From: Caenorhabditis remanei
Lineage: Eukaryota > Nematoda > Chromadorea > Rhabditida > Rhabditidae
Length of the DNA stretch: 64,000 nt
Reading direction: 5' to 3'
NCBI RefSeq assembly: GCF_010183535.1
Contig: NC_071331.1
Coordinates: forward strand, 19,468,001-19,532,000
The notes under the pieces are model-generated. The model was not told the origin of the DNA and made no database searches. It was given only the letters and a program-made list of their open reading frames with translations. A program made the translations under genes and the position numbers. Positions 42,830-55,109 of this stretch are shown piece by piece; position 1 is the stretch's first letter; every line of letters starts with the position of its first letter.

Positions 42830-45800
42830 ATGAAGTTGTGGCGGGTAAGTTGAAAAAATTGAAGTTTTGGGCGTATTTTCCCACAAAAAAGACACAATTT
42901 CCGTGTCTTGAGCCCCAAGACTTGAGAGCACAAACCATGTTGCTATGGTCCCCCCGAAAAAGAAGACAAAATGTGCACTTTGTGCATCTCTTGAAGAGCT
43001 TCTCCTCTCGTCTTTTCGGAAATATATAATTTATATAGATACGTTCATTTATGTGAAGAGACGTTGTGTAGGGTTTCGTGATTTTTGAAAGTTTGAAGAT
43101 TGAGGGATTGGGATTAAAAGTGCATTTGGATAGAATTGTTGAGTGGAAACTTTAAAATTCTTTAAAGTCTGAAAATTCAGAATTTTTCAGCTCAAAAAAA
43201 TTCTAGATCTAAATTAGAAAATTCTAACGAAACTCTTCAATCATGTGTGTTCTTAGCCTAGCTGAAACTGGAATTCTTTTTCATGAAATCTAAATTTCAA
43301 CTGGAATAGCTGATTTCTTGTAGGATTTTCCGGTGAAAAATCTTTTTTTGGCTCAAAATCCGCAAAATTTGCCTAAAAATTACAGTTTCCATCAAATTTT
43401 CCCCTGAGAAGTATGGAAATGTAAATTTCAGCTTTTTTCATCTCAAAACCGCTGAAAAGTAGCGATTTTCCGTTAAATTCAAGACTAAGTCAGTTTTGAA
43501 ACTGTAAAATTTACCGATCGCACTTGAAATCAGATTAAAATTAGCGAAAATACTTTTTCTATCAAAAACCGCCAAAAATACTTAAAATTTGCGACGAAGT
43601 TGTCCAATTTTCCACGAAATAAGAAATGTGCAGACTTGTCACGGGCCGGGCCGGGCCGAAATCAGGAAAAATTTTGGCCCGGCCCGGCCCGCCGGGCCAA
43701 ACTCAGGAAAAATCTCGGCCCGGCTCTTTTGAAACATTTTGAGTTTTTGATTTTTTTTTGGAAATTTTAGGAAAAATGTGAATATGTATGATAATTTAAG
43801 CATTTTTACTCTATTTTTCCAAAAAATTTCAAATAAAATTTGGTAAAAACGGGTTCCCATTTTTTGAAATCAAGAAAAATTTCGGCCCGGCCGGGCCGAT
43901 TTTTGACAAGTCTGGAAATGTGAAGCGGTCAAAATGTGAGAGATCAGCTGAAATCTCTAAAAATTTATATTAAAATTTAAAACAATGTATTTTAGCTCAA
44001 AATTGAATACTTATAAGTTTTTCAATCGAAAAAATGCAAAAATCTCAACGAAAAATTCTGAAATTCAACAATCTCTCTCTATTCCAGATGTCATACTTCT
44101 GGCACGAGCCATACTGGTTGCCTCGTAACGTCACTTGGCCAGAGATTCCATCGAAATTCGCCGATCTTCTCGTCCCCATTTATCTGGCAATTCCATTGGT
44201 TATTATCAGGTAAAAACTTGAAATTTTTCAGAAGACACTGAAAAATTTGGGATTTTTCCATACTTGTCAAGGCCCGGCTTCTGAAAATGAACCAATTTTT
44301 TCAGATTTTTTCAATTTATTTTATAGAATTTCTTCTAATTCTGAATGATAGTCGAAATTTCAAATTTGACTTTTTCGCAAAAAAAATGCGAGAAAATTCG
44401 AATTTTGGCGCCAAGTACCCGGGCCTTGACAAGTGTGGATTTTTCTGACATTTTGTCTCAAAAAAGGCCGAATTTACTCATTTGGTAATAGTATGATTTG
44501 TGCCCTTTCTCTCTCTCTGTTCTCTCTCATTTTCCGTTTCATGTGTGCATTGAGTCTCGAAAAGAGAGTCAAAACCGGGTGGAACGGAAAAAGGAAAAGA
44601 AGAAGAACAGACTCAAAAGTGTACACTTTTGTTTGTTTTATATTCTGCAGGAACGCAAGAAAGGAAAATGAGCATTTTTATGCGGAAAATGACGAAAAGA
44701 AACGAGAAAAATGGGAAATTTGAGGTACAATACCTCTAAATTCAGAGATATTAGCTTGCAATTGCGCTCCACCAAAATCCTCTTGAAAAATGTCTGTTTT
44801 TCTCTGAGTCTCAATTTCACACACAATTTTCTTTGGTTTCGGTAGAGCGCCGTTGTAAACAGCGAGCCGTGCTTATACCTAAATTTAGAGATAAAACAGA
44901 CTAACCGTCGTCCAAGTTTTTCAGAATAATCTGGGAATCGACAGTCGGTGTGACGTATCTCTATTTCCGAACGAATGCATACGCCTCACGAAAGAATATC
45001 ACTCTTCTCGGATGTGTAAGTTTTCAGAACAATTTCATGTCTTAAAAAACTGAATTTCAAAAGAAAAATCGTGTTTTTTGACTGAAAATTCGCTTGGAAG
45101 TTGTAGTTTTTATAGCTGAAATGTTGGAATACATCAAAAGTTGAATAAGTCCTAGTTTGAAATTATGAAAACTTGAAAATGTCACAAAAAACTGTTTTTT
45201 TTCCGTTTGAAAAATCATTTCGTATGAAAATTATATAGAAATTATCATTTTTATTCAAAAATTTCAGATTTCAAGATTTTTTCACTAAAATTTCATCGAC
45301 AACAGCCGAATTTGGCTAAACTCGCTATAAAATGTTTTTTAGTCAAGAAAAAAACAATTTTCGCTGTTCTAAATGTGAAATTCAGTTAATTTTTGATTTT
45401 AAAACATATTTTTGTCGAATTAGATGCGTTTTGCTTGACAAAAAAGACAAATTTCGAGTATTTTCAGCTCCATGAGTTCAAAATTATCTATTTTCGAACT
45501 TTTCTGCACAGAAAAACGATTTTTTCGCTGTTTCTGTATAAAAACTGTGAAATTACTTTATTTTTCACATTTTCAACACAAGTTTTTCTTCATTTGTCTC
45601 ATATTTCCGGGTTTCGGGCAAGAAACAGCGATTTCTTTCAATTTTCACCATTCAATTTCCAGATGTGGGAACACTTGACCGGAGGATTCGCAAGTCTCTC
45701 TCGTGCGAAGAAGATTCTCGAATGTTTCTGGAGATTCAGTTATTATACATTCGCATTTCTCTACGGATTGTATGTAATGATTGATGCTTCATGGTTGTAT

Positions 45801-46349
45801 GATGTCAAACAGTGTTGGATAGGTTATCCTTTCCATCCCGTGCCGGATACAATTTGGTGAGCGGTTTTTATAAGGAAAAATGGGGGTTTTAGGTGGAAAA
45901 ATGATGAAAACCAGTCGGAATATCTTGTCAATGATACAGACCATCGTAAATCGATAACGCGTTGTAAAATGACACTAAAGCGCCGTAAATCAACACACAG
46001 TAACCTCCGTAAATCGATGTAAATATTCGCTGAAGCAAAATAGAAGGAACACTGGGCGTAAATCTACTTTAGAGTCACGTAAATTTCCCCTGAAACTTCG
46101 TTAATCGCTATATGAAAGGCCGTAAATCGACACGGAGGCGCGTAAATCGACATAAAAATTCAATTTTTTTTGTTAATTCTCTTTTTACTAGTTTTCCTCT
46201 CAAATTCTCAGACATTCCCGATTTTCAGCTCATTTTCATCAATTTCTCCTTCTTAGTCACCCTTAATTACGTATAATGTTCAAAAATGATCACTCTTATC
46301 ACTATTTCTTATCACTGATTATTCTGTTTGCCACGTCACCGCATAATTG

Positions 46350-46389
<40 letters not shown>

Positions 46390-49300
46390 AGAATTAGAGA
46401 GTGAGCACACTATTAGAGAGAAGAGAGAATTAGAGAGTCTTATCAGTTGATTTGAATCAATCGAAAGAGAAATGTGTCAAGTTTTGAATATTTGGACTCA
46501 GACTCTCAGGAACAAAAGAGCCCCGAAATGTACACAGAATGGAGGGGAAAATTGGCACAAATCACGGAGAAGAGACACGGTTTTTAATAGAAAAACTAAG
46601 AGAGTTTGGCTCCGGGAAAATGAGTAAAAGTTACTAAGGATTTGATGGAAATCATTAAATCGAAACTAAAAACCAGGTATGTGCCCGGGTGGCGTTGAGC
46701 GCCTCGCATTTTCAGCCGAAATTTGAAAATGCGACGAGAAAGAGTGTGCGAAATGGAGAGACGCAGACACACTCTCTCGATTTTACACACTCTCTCTCGT
46801 GGCATTTTCGCCCACTTTGAAATCTATCAGCGCCCAAAGCGCCTCCATGGGCACATCCCTGCTAAAAACAATAAAAATTCCTGCATTTTCAATATGTTGG
46901 TGTTGAGAGTGGGAAAATTAAGGGAAATCAGAACTCGCTGGAACTGTAAGTTTGGCTGAAAAATTTAGATTTTTCGGTTATTTTAATGCGGTAAAACCAT
47001 AACACAACAGCATGCCGGTCAATAAGAGATCTCAGAATGGTTAAAATACAAGATTCAAATATTCAGAAGGCCAAGAGTAATCAACAAAAATTTGAGTTTT
47101 CGATGGAGAAAATCCATTTTTCTAATCAAAAATATGGCGTTTTTCCCAATGTTCAATAATTTTCAGACAATTGTGAGCAAAAACTTGCGATTTCCAACAA
47201 ATAAGGATTTTGACTAATTTTGATAAAGATTTTCAGCAATTTTGTGAAAAAATTGTGCAACTTTTTTGACTCCGAGCCGATATTTAGCAAGTCTGATAAA
47301 AATGAAAGATGGCGCCGTTTTATTAGAGTAAACTAAGGTTACTGTTTCAAAAACATTTTGAAATGACCAAAATCTGGAATTCATCATTAAACAATGGAAT
47401 TAAACAACAAAAATTTTTTATTCTAAAATACTCAAATTGACTCAAAAATATCCGCTATTATTCATTTTCTCTCTTTTTTCAGGTGGTATTACATGATCGA
47501 AACTGGATTCTACTACTCCCTTCTCATCGCTTCTTCATTCGATGTCCGTCGTTCAGATTTCTGGCAATTAATGGTTCATCATGTTATAACAATCTTCCTT
47601 CTCTCTTCCAGTTGGACTATAAACTTTGTTAGGTAATTGGGAAAAAATAGCTGAAAATATAATCAAACAATTAAATGTCTCCAGAGTGGGAACCCTGATT
47701 CTCCTATCTCACGATATCTCGGACGTCTTCTTGGAGGGTGGAAAACTGGTTCGATACGATGCTCACAACAAGAATATGACCAATTTCATGTTCGTTCTCT
47801 TCTTCACTTCGTGGGTTCTCACTCGTTTGATCTACTATCCATTCATTGTGATTCGATCGGCTGTCACTGAAGCAGCCGCATTGATTCAACCCGATTATGT
47901 CATTTGGGATCTCGGATTGGTGAGTTTTTCAAGGACTTTTTTTGGTTGATAATTTGGAAAAATGGTGTCAAAATTTATAGTTTTAGCGCTGAAACGTGAT
48001 AGAGATATTAACACAGTTCTTACAACCGCGCTCTACCGAAACTGAAGAAAATTGTGTGCGAAATTGAGAGACTCGGAGAAAAAAAAACACATTTTTCAAG
48101 GGAATTTCGGTAGAGCGACCCAAACTAGAGCGACTCAAACTGGTAAAAAATAGTGTTTTGATAGTCTAGTAAGAGTCCTCTATTGATTCCATCAAAAAAT
48201 ATTTGAAAAAATTGAAAAAAAAAATTTTCAAAATTTTCAAAAAATGAAGAAAATTTTTTTGCTTAAAAAATGTGTATCTTGGTATAAATTGATAGTGGGT
48301 CTTCAGAAGTCAATGAAAACACCAATTTTGACCAGTTTGAGCCATTCAAAGCCATTTCCGGAGCCTTTTAATTTTTCTCATTATCGACGATTATCGACGA
48401 TTAATCGTCGATAATCGCCGGTCGCCGCGACGATCGACGATTATCGATAATCGTCGACCGACTATCGATAATCGCCGGTCGATAAATTATCGATAATCAT
48501 GAGTGATCATAATCGTCGATAGTCATCGATAATTTTGAGATGATAATCATGACTTTTTGTTTATCGTCGAGTCGCGATTCATTTTCTGGTCATCGACTCG
48601 ACCGCCTATCGACTGTGATCCATCAATTTTCGATTAAAAAATCATCGAAAATTTGGTCGACACGTTACTCTACCGAAAACTATATTTTTCAAAAAATTTC
48701 CAAAAATTCAAAACATGTTTCACAACGGCCCGGTCCGTGACAAGTCAGTTTTTTTCGGCCTAGACACCGTGAAATAGGATTTTACAACCTAAAACCCGTT
48801 GTAAGCAATTTTTCCGACCTAAACTTCTCAAAAAAGTTTCAATCTAAACAAGTCTGCAATTCGAGACAAAAAACACGTATGGCTTTAAAACGGAGTTTCC
48901 ACTGTTTCTACTCAAATTTCTGAAGTTTTCAGTTGTTTTGCTCTCAAATCATTAAATTTGAGGTTTTCCAGAGTAATTTCAAACAGTTTCAACTGAGAAT
49001 ACATACATTTTCATTAAAAATTGAAATTTTAATCAGAATAACTCTAAATTTTTATATTTCATTCTATTAGCTGGACACAATTCTAACAACTGCGCGCCAC
49101 CGAAATACCGTTGAAAAATGTCTCTTTTTCTCTGAGTCTCTCAATTTCACACACAATTTTCTTTGGTTTCGGTAGAGCGCGGTTGTAAGAATCGTGCTTA
49201 TAAACTTATAAATATTCTTGAAAATCGTGTTAGAAACTTTATTTTCTGCTAATTTTTATACTGTTTCACTTGAAAATTTCATTCGATGAAAAAATCTGGG

Positions 49301-49706
49301 AAAACTGTTTTTTTCTATCCATTCATTCTGAAACAGTGATTTTCATGGAAAACCCAAAAGAATTTACAGCCTCTCTCCATAAATTCCTCATTTCCAGAGC
49401 CCTCCATACGCTCCTCGTCTCATCGTGTTCGCCCTCATCGCCCTCTTCTTCCTTCACATTTTCTGGACATTCATCATTCTTCGTATCGCCTACCGTACCA
49501 CTACTGGAGGACAAGCGAAGGACGTCAGATCGGATTCAGATTCAGATTACGATGAAGAGGAAATGGCGAGAAGAGAGAAGAGAAGACTTCTTAAGAAGAA
49601 GAAGAAGAATAAGGTGTCTCCAAGTACCGACGACGACGATGAAGAGGAGGAAGAAGCGAAGAATGACGGGAAGGCACGTCATCGTAGAGCTCCTCGCAGG
49701 GAATGA
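42830..49706 (+). CDS. hyl-1: Ceramide synthase, LAG1/TLC family, 7 exons, 371 aa (hyl-1 orthologue)
   Basis: Multi-pass ER enzyme that N-acylates sphingoid bases with fatty acyl-CoA to make (dihydro)ceramide. Exons: 42830-42844 (five codons, MKLWR), 44088-44209, 44925-45015, 45663-45856, 47483-47632, 47685-47919, 49398-49706. Splice sites are GT/AG, phases agree, total 1116 nt. The Lag1 motif is clear: exon 5 has FWQLMVHHVITIFLLSSSW with the His pair H173-H174, and exon 6 has LLSHDISDVFLEGGK with H200-D201. At least five hydrophobic segments are visible. There is no homeobox-like domain before the TLC domain. The C-terminal tail (about 305-371) has SDSDSD, a KKKKK stretch and an acidic DDDDEEEEE run. 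The length matches C. elegans HYL-1 and the gene follows pkg-2 as in C. elegans; hyl-2 or lagr-1 is less likely on synteny. The five-codon first exon is the least certain part; exon 2 also begins with ATG. Confidence 0.88.
43631..43914. mobile_element. GC-rich foldback element, 8-bp target duplication GAAATGTG
   Basis: 284 bp with ends CAGACTTGTCACGGGCCGGG, in hyl-1 intron 1. Exact duplication GAAATGTG at 43623-43630 and 43915-43922. Same family as 507-886 but from a subfamily with CACGGG after the TTGT. Confidence 0.88.
44259..44437. mobile_element. Short GC-rich foldback element, 8-bp target duplication GATTTTTC
   Basis: 179 bp with ends CATACTTGTCAAGGCCCGG, in hyl-1 intron 2. Exact duplication GATTTTTC at 44251-44258 and 44438-44445. 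A shorter internal-deletion version of the same family. Confidence 0.87.
44751..44875. mobile_element. TTAGCAC-family MITE, TA target duplication
   Basis: 125 bp from TTAGCTTGCAATTGCGCTCC to CCGTGCTTA, with TA on both sides, just upstream of hyl-1 exon 3. The sequence AAATTTAGAGAT appears on both flanks, so a longer local duplication may be present. Confidence 0.77.
45940..46150. repeat. CGTAAATCGA-type short repeats in hyl-1 intron 4
   Basis: At least seven copies of CGTAAATCRA or close variants in 210 bp. A stray copy in reverse lies at about 53926 (GATTTACGGAGG). Confidence 0.6.
46355..46386 (+). repeat. (GA)n microsatellite in hyl-1 intron 4
   Basis: About 15 GA units, then GAGA-rich DNA including a direct repeat of AGAGAGAAGAGAGAATTAGA. 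Confidence 0.9.
46680..46857. mobile_element. Short foldback element with TGTGCCC ends in hyl-1 intron 4
   Basis: About 178 bp. ATGTGCCCGGGTGGCG and GCGCCTCCATGGGCACAT are inverted. Inner arms with GCGACGAGAAAGAGTGTG and CACACTCTCTCTCGTGGC also pair. No clear target duplication. Confidence 0.6.
48008..48117. mobile_element. TTAGCAC-family MITE, right end truncated
   Basis: TA then TTAACACAGTTCTTACAACC, with the standard centre, broken at TTTCGGTAGAGCGACCC, in hyl-1 intron 6. Confidence 0.7.
48370..48545. repeat. Low-complexity ATCGAT/TATCGACG tract in hyl-1 intron 6
   Basis: Repeated ATTATCGACG and its inverse CGTCGATAAT form a self-complementary tract. It is followed by GGCCCGGTCCGTGACAAGTC at about 48726, an isolated end of the GC-rich foldback family. 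Confidence 0.7.
49067..49200. mobile_element. TTAGCAC-family MITE, TA target duplication
   Basis: 134 bp from TTAGCTGGACACAATTC to ATCGTGCTTA, with TA on both sides, in hyl-1 intron 6. Confidence 0.78.
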
Positions 49707-49965
49707 TTCATTTCAATTGATTGATTTCTACTAGATTCTTTTTCTTCCCACTCTTTTCGCTCTACCACCTGCTCTCTCCCCAATGAATCCATCACCCATC
49801 TAATTGAAAAACGGTTCTGTATCACGATGAACATGTCCTCCTTTTGCTATCCGATAGCCTCCCCATCATTTTCTTTATAACATTTCCCATTTGGTGATCT
49901 CTTTTTTTTCTCTTTTTAGAATGATATTTATTGACTGTTTTTCTGTTTCTTTGTTTTTTAATCCT

Positions 49966-49971
49966 AATAAA
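49966..49971 (+). terminator. hyl-1 poly(A) signal AATAAA
   Basis: AATAAA about 260 nt after the hyl-1 stop codon (49704-49706), following a T-rich 3' UTR. Confidence 0.6.
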
Positions 49972-50257
49972 CTACCAGAGACCCATAAATATGGCCCAAT
50001 TATTAGTAATTTTTAAGTGAAACAGTTACTTTTTCAACAAAATTTGTTTTTTTGGAAAAGTACTGTTTCAGTGAAACATTAATAGTTTTCAAATTTGAAG
50101 TAAAATTAGTTCTTCACTTACTGTCTCGAAGAATCATTATGAACAGTTTCAGTTTCTCTATAGTATTCCTAGTTGTACAAATTTTGTTTTTAGAAAAATG
50201 AGTTTTTCTGAAATTTTCCATCTGAAACTTAAAAATTTCTAGATCTCATTGTGATAT

Positions 50258-50430
50258 TCAGATTTATTTTGTTCTCAGCTTTCAGAAAAGTACCCACAAG
50301 CCCCGAATCTGACGACTTTGGGTCCCACCACGAAAACTACAGTAACCCCATTAATCCCGTCGAGACCCAAATTTCTCAGAAAATACGCTTGTGGGTACTT
50401 TTCTGAAAGCTGAGAATAAGCTGAATCTGA
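50258..50430. repeat. Hairpin-forming inverted repeat downstream of hyl-1
   Basis: Left arm 50258-50302 (with AGCTTTCAGAAAAGTACCCA) and right arm about 50387-50430 are close to perfect complements, with an 85-bp loop containing ACTACAGTAACC. It could be a short foldback MITE or a structured RNA. Confidence 0.65.
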
Positions 50431-51620
50431 AAATCGTTGGTTTGAAAATTTTAGAATAGATCTGGACGAGTTACGATAGTTTTACACATTTTAAAGGTTT
50501 TTGGTACCGACACAGCAAATTACTATTCTGAAATTCCTTTAAAATTTCGACAGGATTTTGAAACAGTGAAAATGTTTTTTTCCAAGTTGGTTCACACGAA
50601 TTCTAGCCAGGGATTACAGTTATTCCTTCAGATTCATGTTTTGTTTTTTGTGAAACAGTGAAAAATTAAAAAATTGTGTTTAATTTTACTGTTTCAAGGA
50701 AATTTAATAGAAAACTAACATCAGTTCTTTCCTAGTCTTATGTTCCTGTCTAGTATGTTTCTATTCATTTTTATAGATTGAACACCTTGAATAAATATTT
50801 CAAACGTGTCAGAAACCAGCTTGGTTTCCTAAATGGTTTTTAAATGTGAAACCATTGTTTTTGACACCTTTTTCGTTGTTATTTTGATCAATGCTGGCAT
50901 TGAACACTGAGTATCAGGAATCCTGATTCAGAATAGTTTCTGTTTCATGAAAAATGCTTAATTCAAAATCTCATATGATGTCAGTGTGCCGGAAAATTTT
51001 TCAATACTGCTATTGAAAGGCGCTGCTTCTGATTAGAACTTCACCCGAACAGAACTGATACACATCAGAACCGAAAATGATTTGAGAAGAGCTAGATTTC
51101 TGATTTCGCACCACTTTTGGTGTTGTTCTACCAATGTTTGTCGTTTTCCATCGAATTTATCGAAAGAAAACAATAAATATGAATGAAAATATGTTTATAA
51201 CATCAATAAGACCGAAGTCGAATTTCTAGGCCATCGAGCTAAATTTCTCGGCCATTTCACTAACCAAACTTAATGCCACTCGCTCCCCGCGAGTCCTGGA
51301 CGGAATTAAAGCATTCTTGAAGTATGAAAATTAAAAAAATACTTTTCAATATGAAAACAGAAGAAACTACCTTAATACACCTTCAAACATCTAGAACTTT
51401 TGGTTGGTGAATCTTTGAAACAGTAACTTTTTTTCAAATGAAAGTTCAAATTTAGTATTTTTTCTGTTTCATGAAAAATACTTTATTGTGGACCTCATAT
51501 AAAGTCAGTACTTCGATTGCCAAATACATCTTATAAAATCTCTGTTTCAAGAAACATATACATTTTTGCACAATCTAAACACATATTCTCGCTACTTTGT
51601 GAATTCCGTAAATACTGTAT

Positions 51621-51843
51621 TATAATTGTCAAGGCCCGGGCAAATTGGCGCGAAAGTCAAATTTTTAAAAAAAATTTGCAAAAAAGTCAAATTTTTGACT
51701 ATCATTCAGAATTAGAAGAAATTCTGAAATATAGTCCAAAATGGTAACATTTTCGATGAAAAATTGAAAAAATTTCGACAAAAAAATTGGAAAAAAAGAT
51801 TATTTTTTGAAAGACCGGGCCTTGCCGGGCGTTGACAACTATG
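51621..51843. mobile_element. GC-rich foldback element, target duplication eroded
   Basis: Ends TATAATTGTCAAGGCCCGGG and (inverted) CATAGTTGTCAACGCCCGG. The interior resembles the 507-886 copy in inverted orientation (CAAATTGGCGCGAAAGTCAAA). I do not see a matching 8-bp duplication. Confidence 0.7.
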
Positions 51844-51880
51844 TGAAAAATACTATTTTCTGTTATTTGCCTTGTATTTA

Positions 51881-52019
51881 TTAGCACGGCACGCTTCCTA
51901 CAACCGCGCTCTACCGAAACCGAAGAAAATTGTGTGCTAAATTGAGAGATTCGGAGAAAAAGAGACATTTTTCAATGGAATTTCGGTGGAGCGCACTTGT
52001 AAAAACTTTATCGAGCTAA
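51881..52019. mobile_element. TTAGCAC-family MITE, TA target duplication, complete copy
   Basis: 139 bp from TTAGCACGGCACGCTTCC to TTATCGAGCTAA, with TA on both sides. About 40 bp of each end are inverted repeats (ACAACCGCGCTCTACCGAAA against the right arm). Confidence 0.82.
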
Positions 52020-52461
52020 TAATATGATTGAATCCTAATCAATGAAAATACTAAAAAAATTTTGAAGCAGAAAAAAAATGTTACTGTTACAGAATCTTCT
52101 CAAAGGTAAACATTTAAAACCGGTAGCTATTGCTTCAAATACTTGTTCCACACTTCAAATTTTAAAAAATTCTGAAAGAAATAAATATTTTTCTAAAATA
52201 TGTTTCTATCTAACAATAGTCATATTCATAGGGAATTTAAAAAATGTAGTCAGGTCGAAAGGTGCTAAAAAACTGAAATACAAGATTGAGATTAAGAAAA
52301 ATTTTAGAACTTTTTTAAATCTAATTTAGTATTTGTCAACTTGAAGTTTAGAACAGTATTTTGGAAACAATATTTACCGTTTTCAATTATTTTCTATCTG
52401 AGTTCGTTTCACTGTTCAATTAGTTTCGCGGAACTAGTAACCAAAAATATTAGAATGTAAC

Positions 52462-52762
52462 CATACTTGTCATTTGACGGGCCGGCCAGGCAGGCCGGGC
52501 CGAGGAAAAATTTAGCCGGCCCGGCTGGAAAATTTAAAAAAAAATTTTGCACCCCAAAAATAATTTTCAAGGGCTTTTTTTCACTAAATTCACTGTAGAA
52601 CTAATAAAAATCATCAATTCAGTCGAATTTTTGCAGAAAATGCCCCAAAAACAACTTTTTGAAAAGTTACTGCTGAAAATAATATGTTTTTTGAAAAAAA
52701 AGTCGCTTCACCCCTGAAAATTTGGAAATCGGCCCGGCCCGGCCCGGCCAGTGACAAGTATG
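52462..52762. mobile_element. GC-rich foldback element (CATACTTGTCA ends)
   Basis: 301 bp bounded by CATACTTGTCATTTGACGGG and its inverted partner CCAGTGACAAGTATG. Interior runs are GGCCGG/CCGGCC. Flanks AATGTAAC and AATAAACT match only partly. Confidence 0.7.
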
Positions 52763-53414
52763 AATAAACTGAGTTATTCTAATTATTCAAAGCACCTTTT
52801 TTTGAAAAATGGTAACTTTTAAAAACACCAAGGAGAAATATTCATAAAATCACCCCAAAAAATTTATCAGTGAGCCCTCACAGGGTCTAGGGTTGAGTAG
52901 TGAAATCGTTTGCGCTCCAGTAGACATTGGCGGCAAATTCAAATTTTAATTTTTGCAATTCGCTGTTTCACTGTGGCATTTTGATACGCAGCTTAATCGA
53001 CCAGTTTTGAGCCGATTTATGCCAGTTTTCCCGCATTTTTGGCCAGTTTTTCGACCGTCGCGCGTCTTTTCGAGATCAATTCTATTGAAAAAATAGATAA
53101 AATTTTTAAATATAAAATTTATTTTGAATTTCGCGCTAAAATTTCAGCTGATTTCAGCGGAGCGCGTTTATTTTCACTACTCATCCTGAGACCCTGTGAG
53201 CCCTCTCAATTGTTTTTGTTGGTAGTTCAAAAACACTGTTTCAAAAATAGTGCATAAAATTGACAACCGTATTTTTAACATTCACTGAAGCTTTTCAATA
53301 TTCATACCAAAACTATATTCTTTATCAGGTCTTATAGTTAGTTCTAATTGCACTATTATGTCTGGCAGAGTTTACATGAATAAAAAATATTAAACAGTAA
53401 AAACTTGCAAAAAC

Positions 53415-53772
53415 CAGACTTGTCACGGGCCGGGCCGGGCCGAGATCAGGAAAAATCTCGGCCCGGCCCGTCCCGGTCAAGAAAAATCTCGGCCCGGCCC
53501 GGCCCGCTCGGCTCGTTTTGAAACATTTTGAGTTTTTGAATTTTTTTTGGAATTTTTTGAAATTTTCTGAAAAATGTGAATATGTATGATAATTTAAGCA
53601 TTTTTACTCTATTTTTTCTAAAAATTTCAAATAAAATTTGGTAAAAACGGGTTCCATTTTTGAATCCGGGCAGACCGGGCCAAGAGAAATTTCGGCCCGG
53701 CCCGGCCCGACGGGGCCGAAATCAGGAAAAATCTCGGCCCGCCCCGGGCCGGCCCGATTTTTGACAAGTCTG
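53415..53772. mobile_element. GC-rich foldback element, 8-bp target duplication GCAAAAAC
   Basis: 358 bp with ends CAGACTTGTCACGGGCCGGG. Exact duplication GCAAAAAC at 53407-53414 and 53773-53780. Closely related to the copy at 43631-43914, including its shared interior (TGTGAATATGTATGATAATT). Confidence 0.88.
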
Positions 53773-55109
53773 GCAAAAACTGTCTAGCAGTAGTTGTAGA
53801 TTCTCGGAGCGGGTACCTGAAAATAATAAGTTTTTTTTTAAGTATTACTGTTTCAGAGAAACAAGACAAAAATAAGAAAACATTGAAGAGGCGATACGCA
53901 GAATGCACTCAAGTGGTGTAGATTTACGGAGGTTTGGGGTGATTTACGAGACCCAAAAATCTCTCAAAAAGTCACAGTGACCTTATTCTTCTCCTTGTGA
54001 ACTTTCATATTTTTGAAAAATCCGAAAACTTTATAACCTTTTCCTCAAAAAAAGTTCATGTGACCAGTAGTCCGAATGCAAAGAAAAAAACGAAACTTTG
54101 CATAATTTAATTTCTTTCTGCAAATCTTGTGTCTCTTACTACAATTTCCTTTTTCCCTTGGAATTCAACTGGACGGATGTACATTTCAATCAAATTTAGT
54201 TCGTTTCTTTATTTCCCGTCTCCTTGTTTTTTCTATGTTTTCCATTCGTTTATGACGTCACAGAAGGGGATTCTGGAGATGAGGGAAATGGAGCAAAACA
54301 GGTATAAGAAGTGGTTGGAAATGGGAAGAATAACAAGAGATTTAATGGAGTTGATAGGAGATGAATTAAAAAAAACAAATTTGAAGCAGTAGAATTATTT
54401 TACTGTTTTACTGAAATTTTATAGCAGTGCATGAATTGCATACTTCGATTATGTTGCTAGCTCATTCTGACTGAAATTAGAGTTCATGGAATTTTAGTTT
54501 CAATAGAAAAGTTGAATTTTTTTTAAGAAGAAATACCCAAACTTCGAATAAAACTGTCTCAAACTTTTAGAATTTATCAAAACAGTTTTTTTTCTGTTTC
54601 AAATGTTTGTTTTTTTTCATCGTTGTTACAGTCCATTCAGTAAATTCGATATTCGATTATCTTAAAACTGGAGATAAATTATATTTAAAACGCGACTGTG
54701 AACAAGATTTTAAAACAATGGAACAGTAATTATTTTTGAAAACAATATATTTTTTACTGTTTCAATTTTTTTCTCAATTGACAATGACTCTCCATATCAC
54801 TGATGCTCTTTGGTTGTTATACTCGGAAAATATACTAAACAAGTTCACTACAGTATCATTCGCACAAATTTAATTAAGAATAAGTTTTTATAAAAGTTAG
54901 TCGTTAAAAATGACAAGTATGATAACAAGCAATTTTTCAAATTGTATCAGTAAAATTTCATACCGTGATTGTTTAATATTTATACAAATTTTCAGAAAGT
55001 TAGAATATATTTCTGTTTCCGAAAGAATTGAAAACAAGTAATTCTATTAATTTTATCATTCAAGCTGGAAAACGTTTTTCTTAAGTCTGATAAAATATGA
55101 TAATTTACA

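Larger units (their letters stand above)
47342..51549. promoter_or_regulatory. piRNA promoter cores in late hyl-1 introns and its 3' flank
   Basis: Cores on + at 47342, 49261, 50063, 50689, 50940, 51464 and 51542; on - at 49329, 50018, 50559, 50651 and 51416. Three are in hyl-1 introns and the others downstream. The array resumes here after the gap over the kinase exons. Confidence 0.8.
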
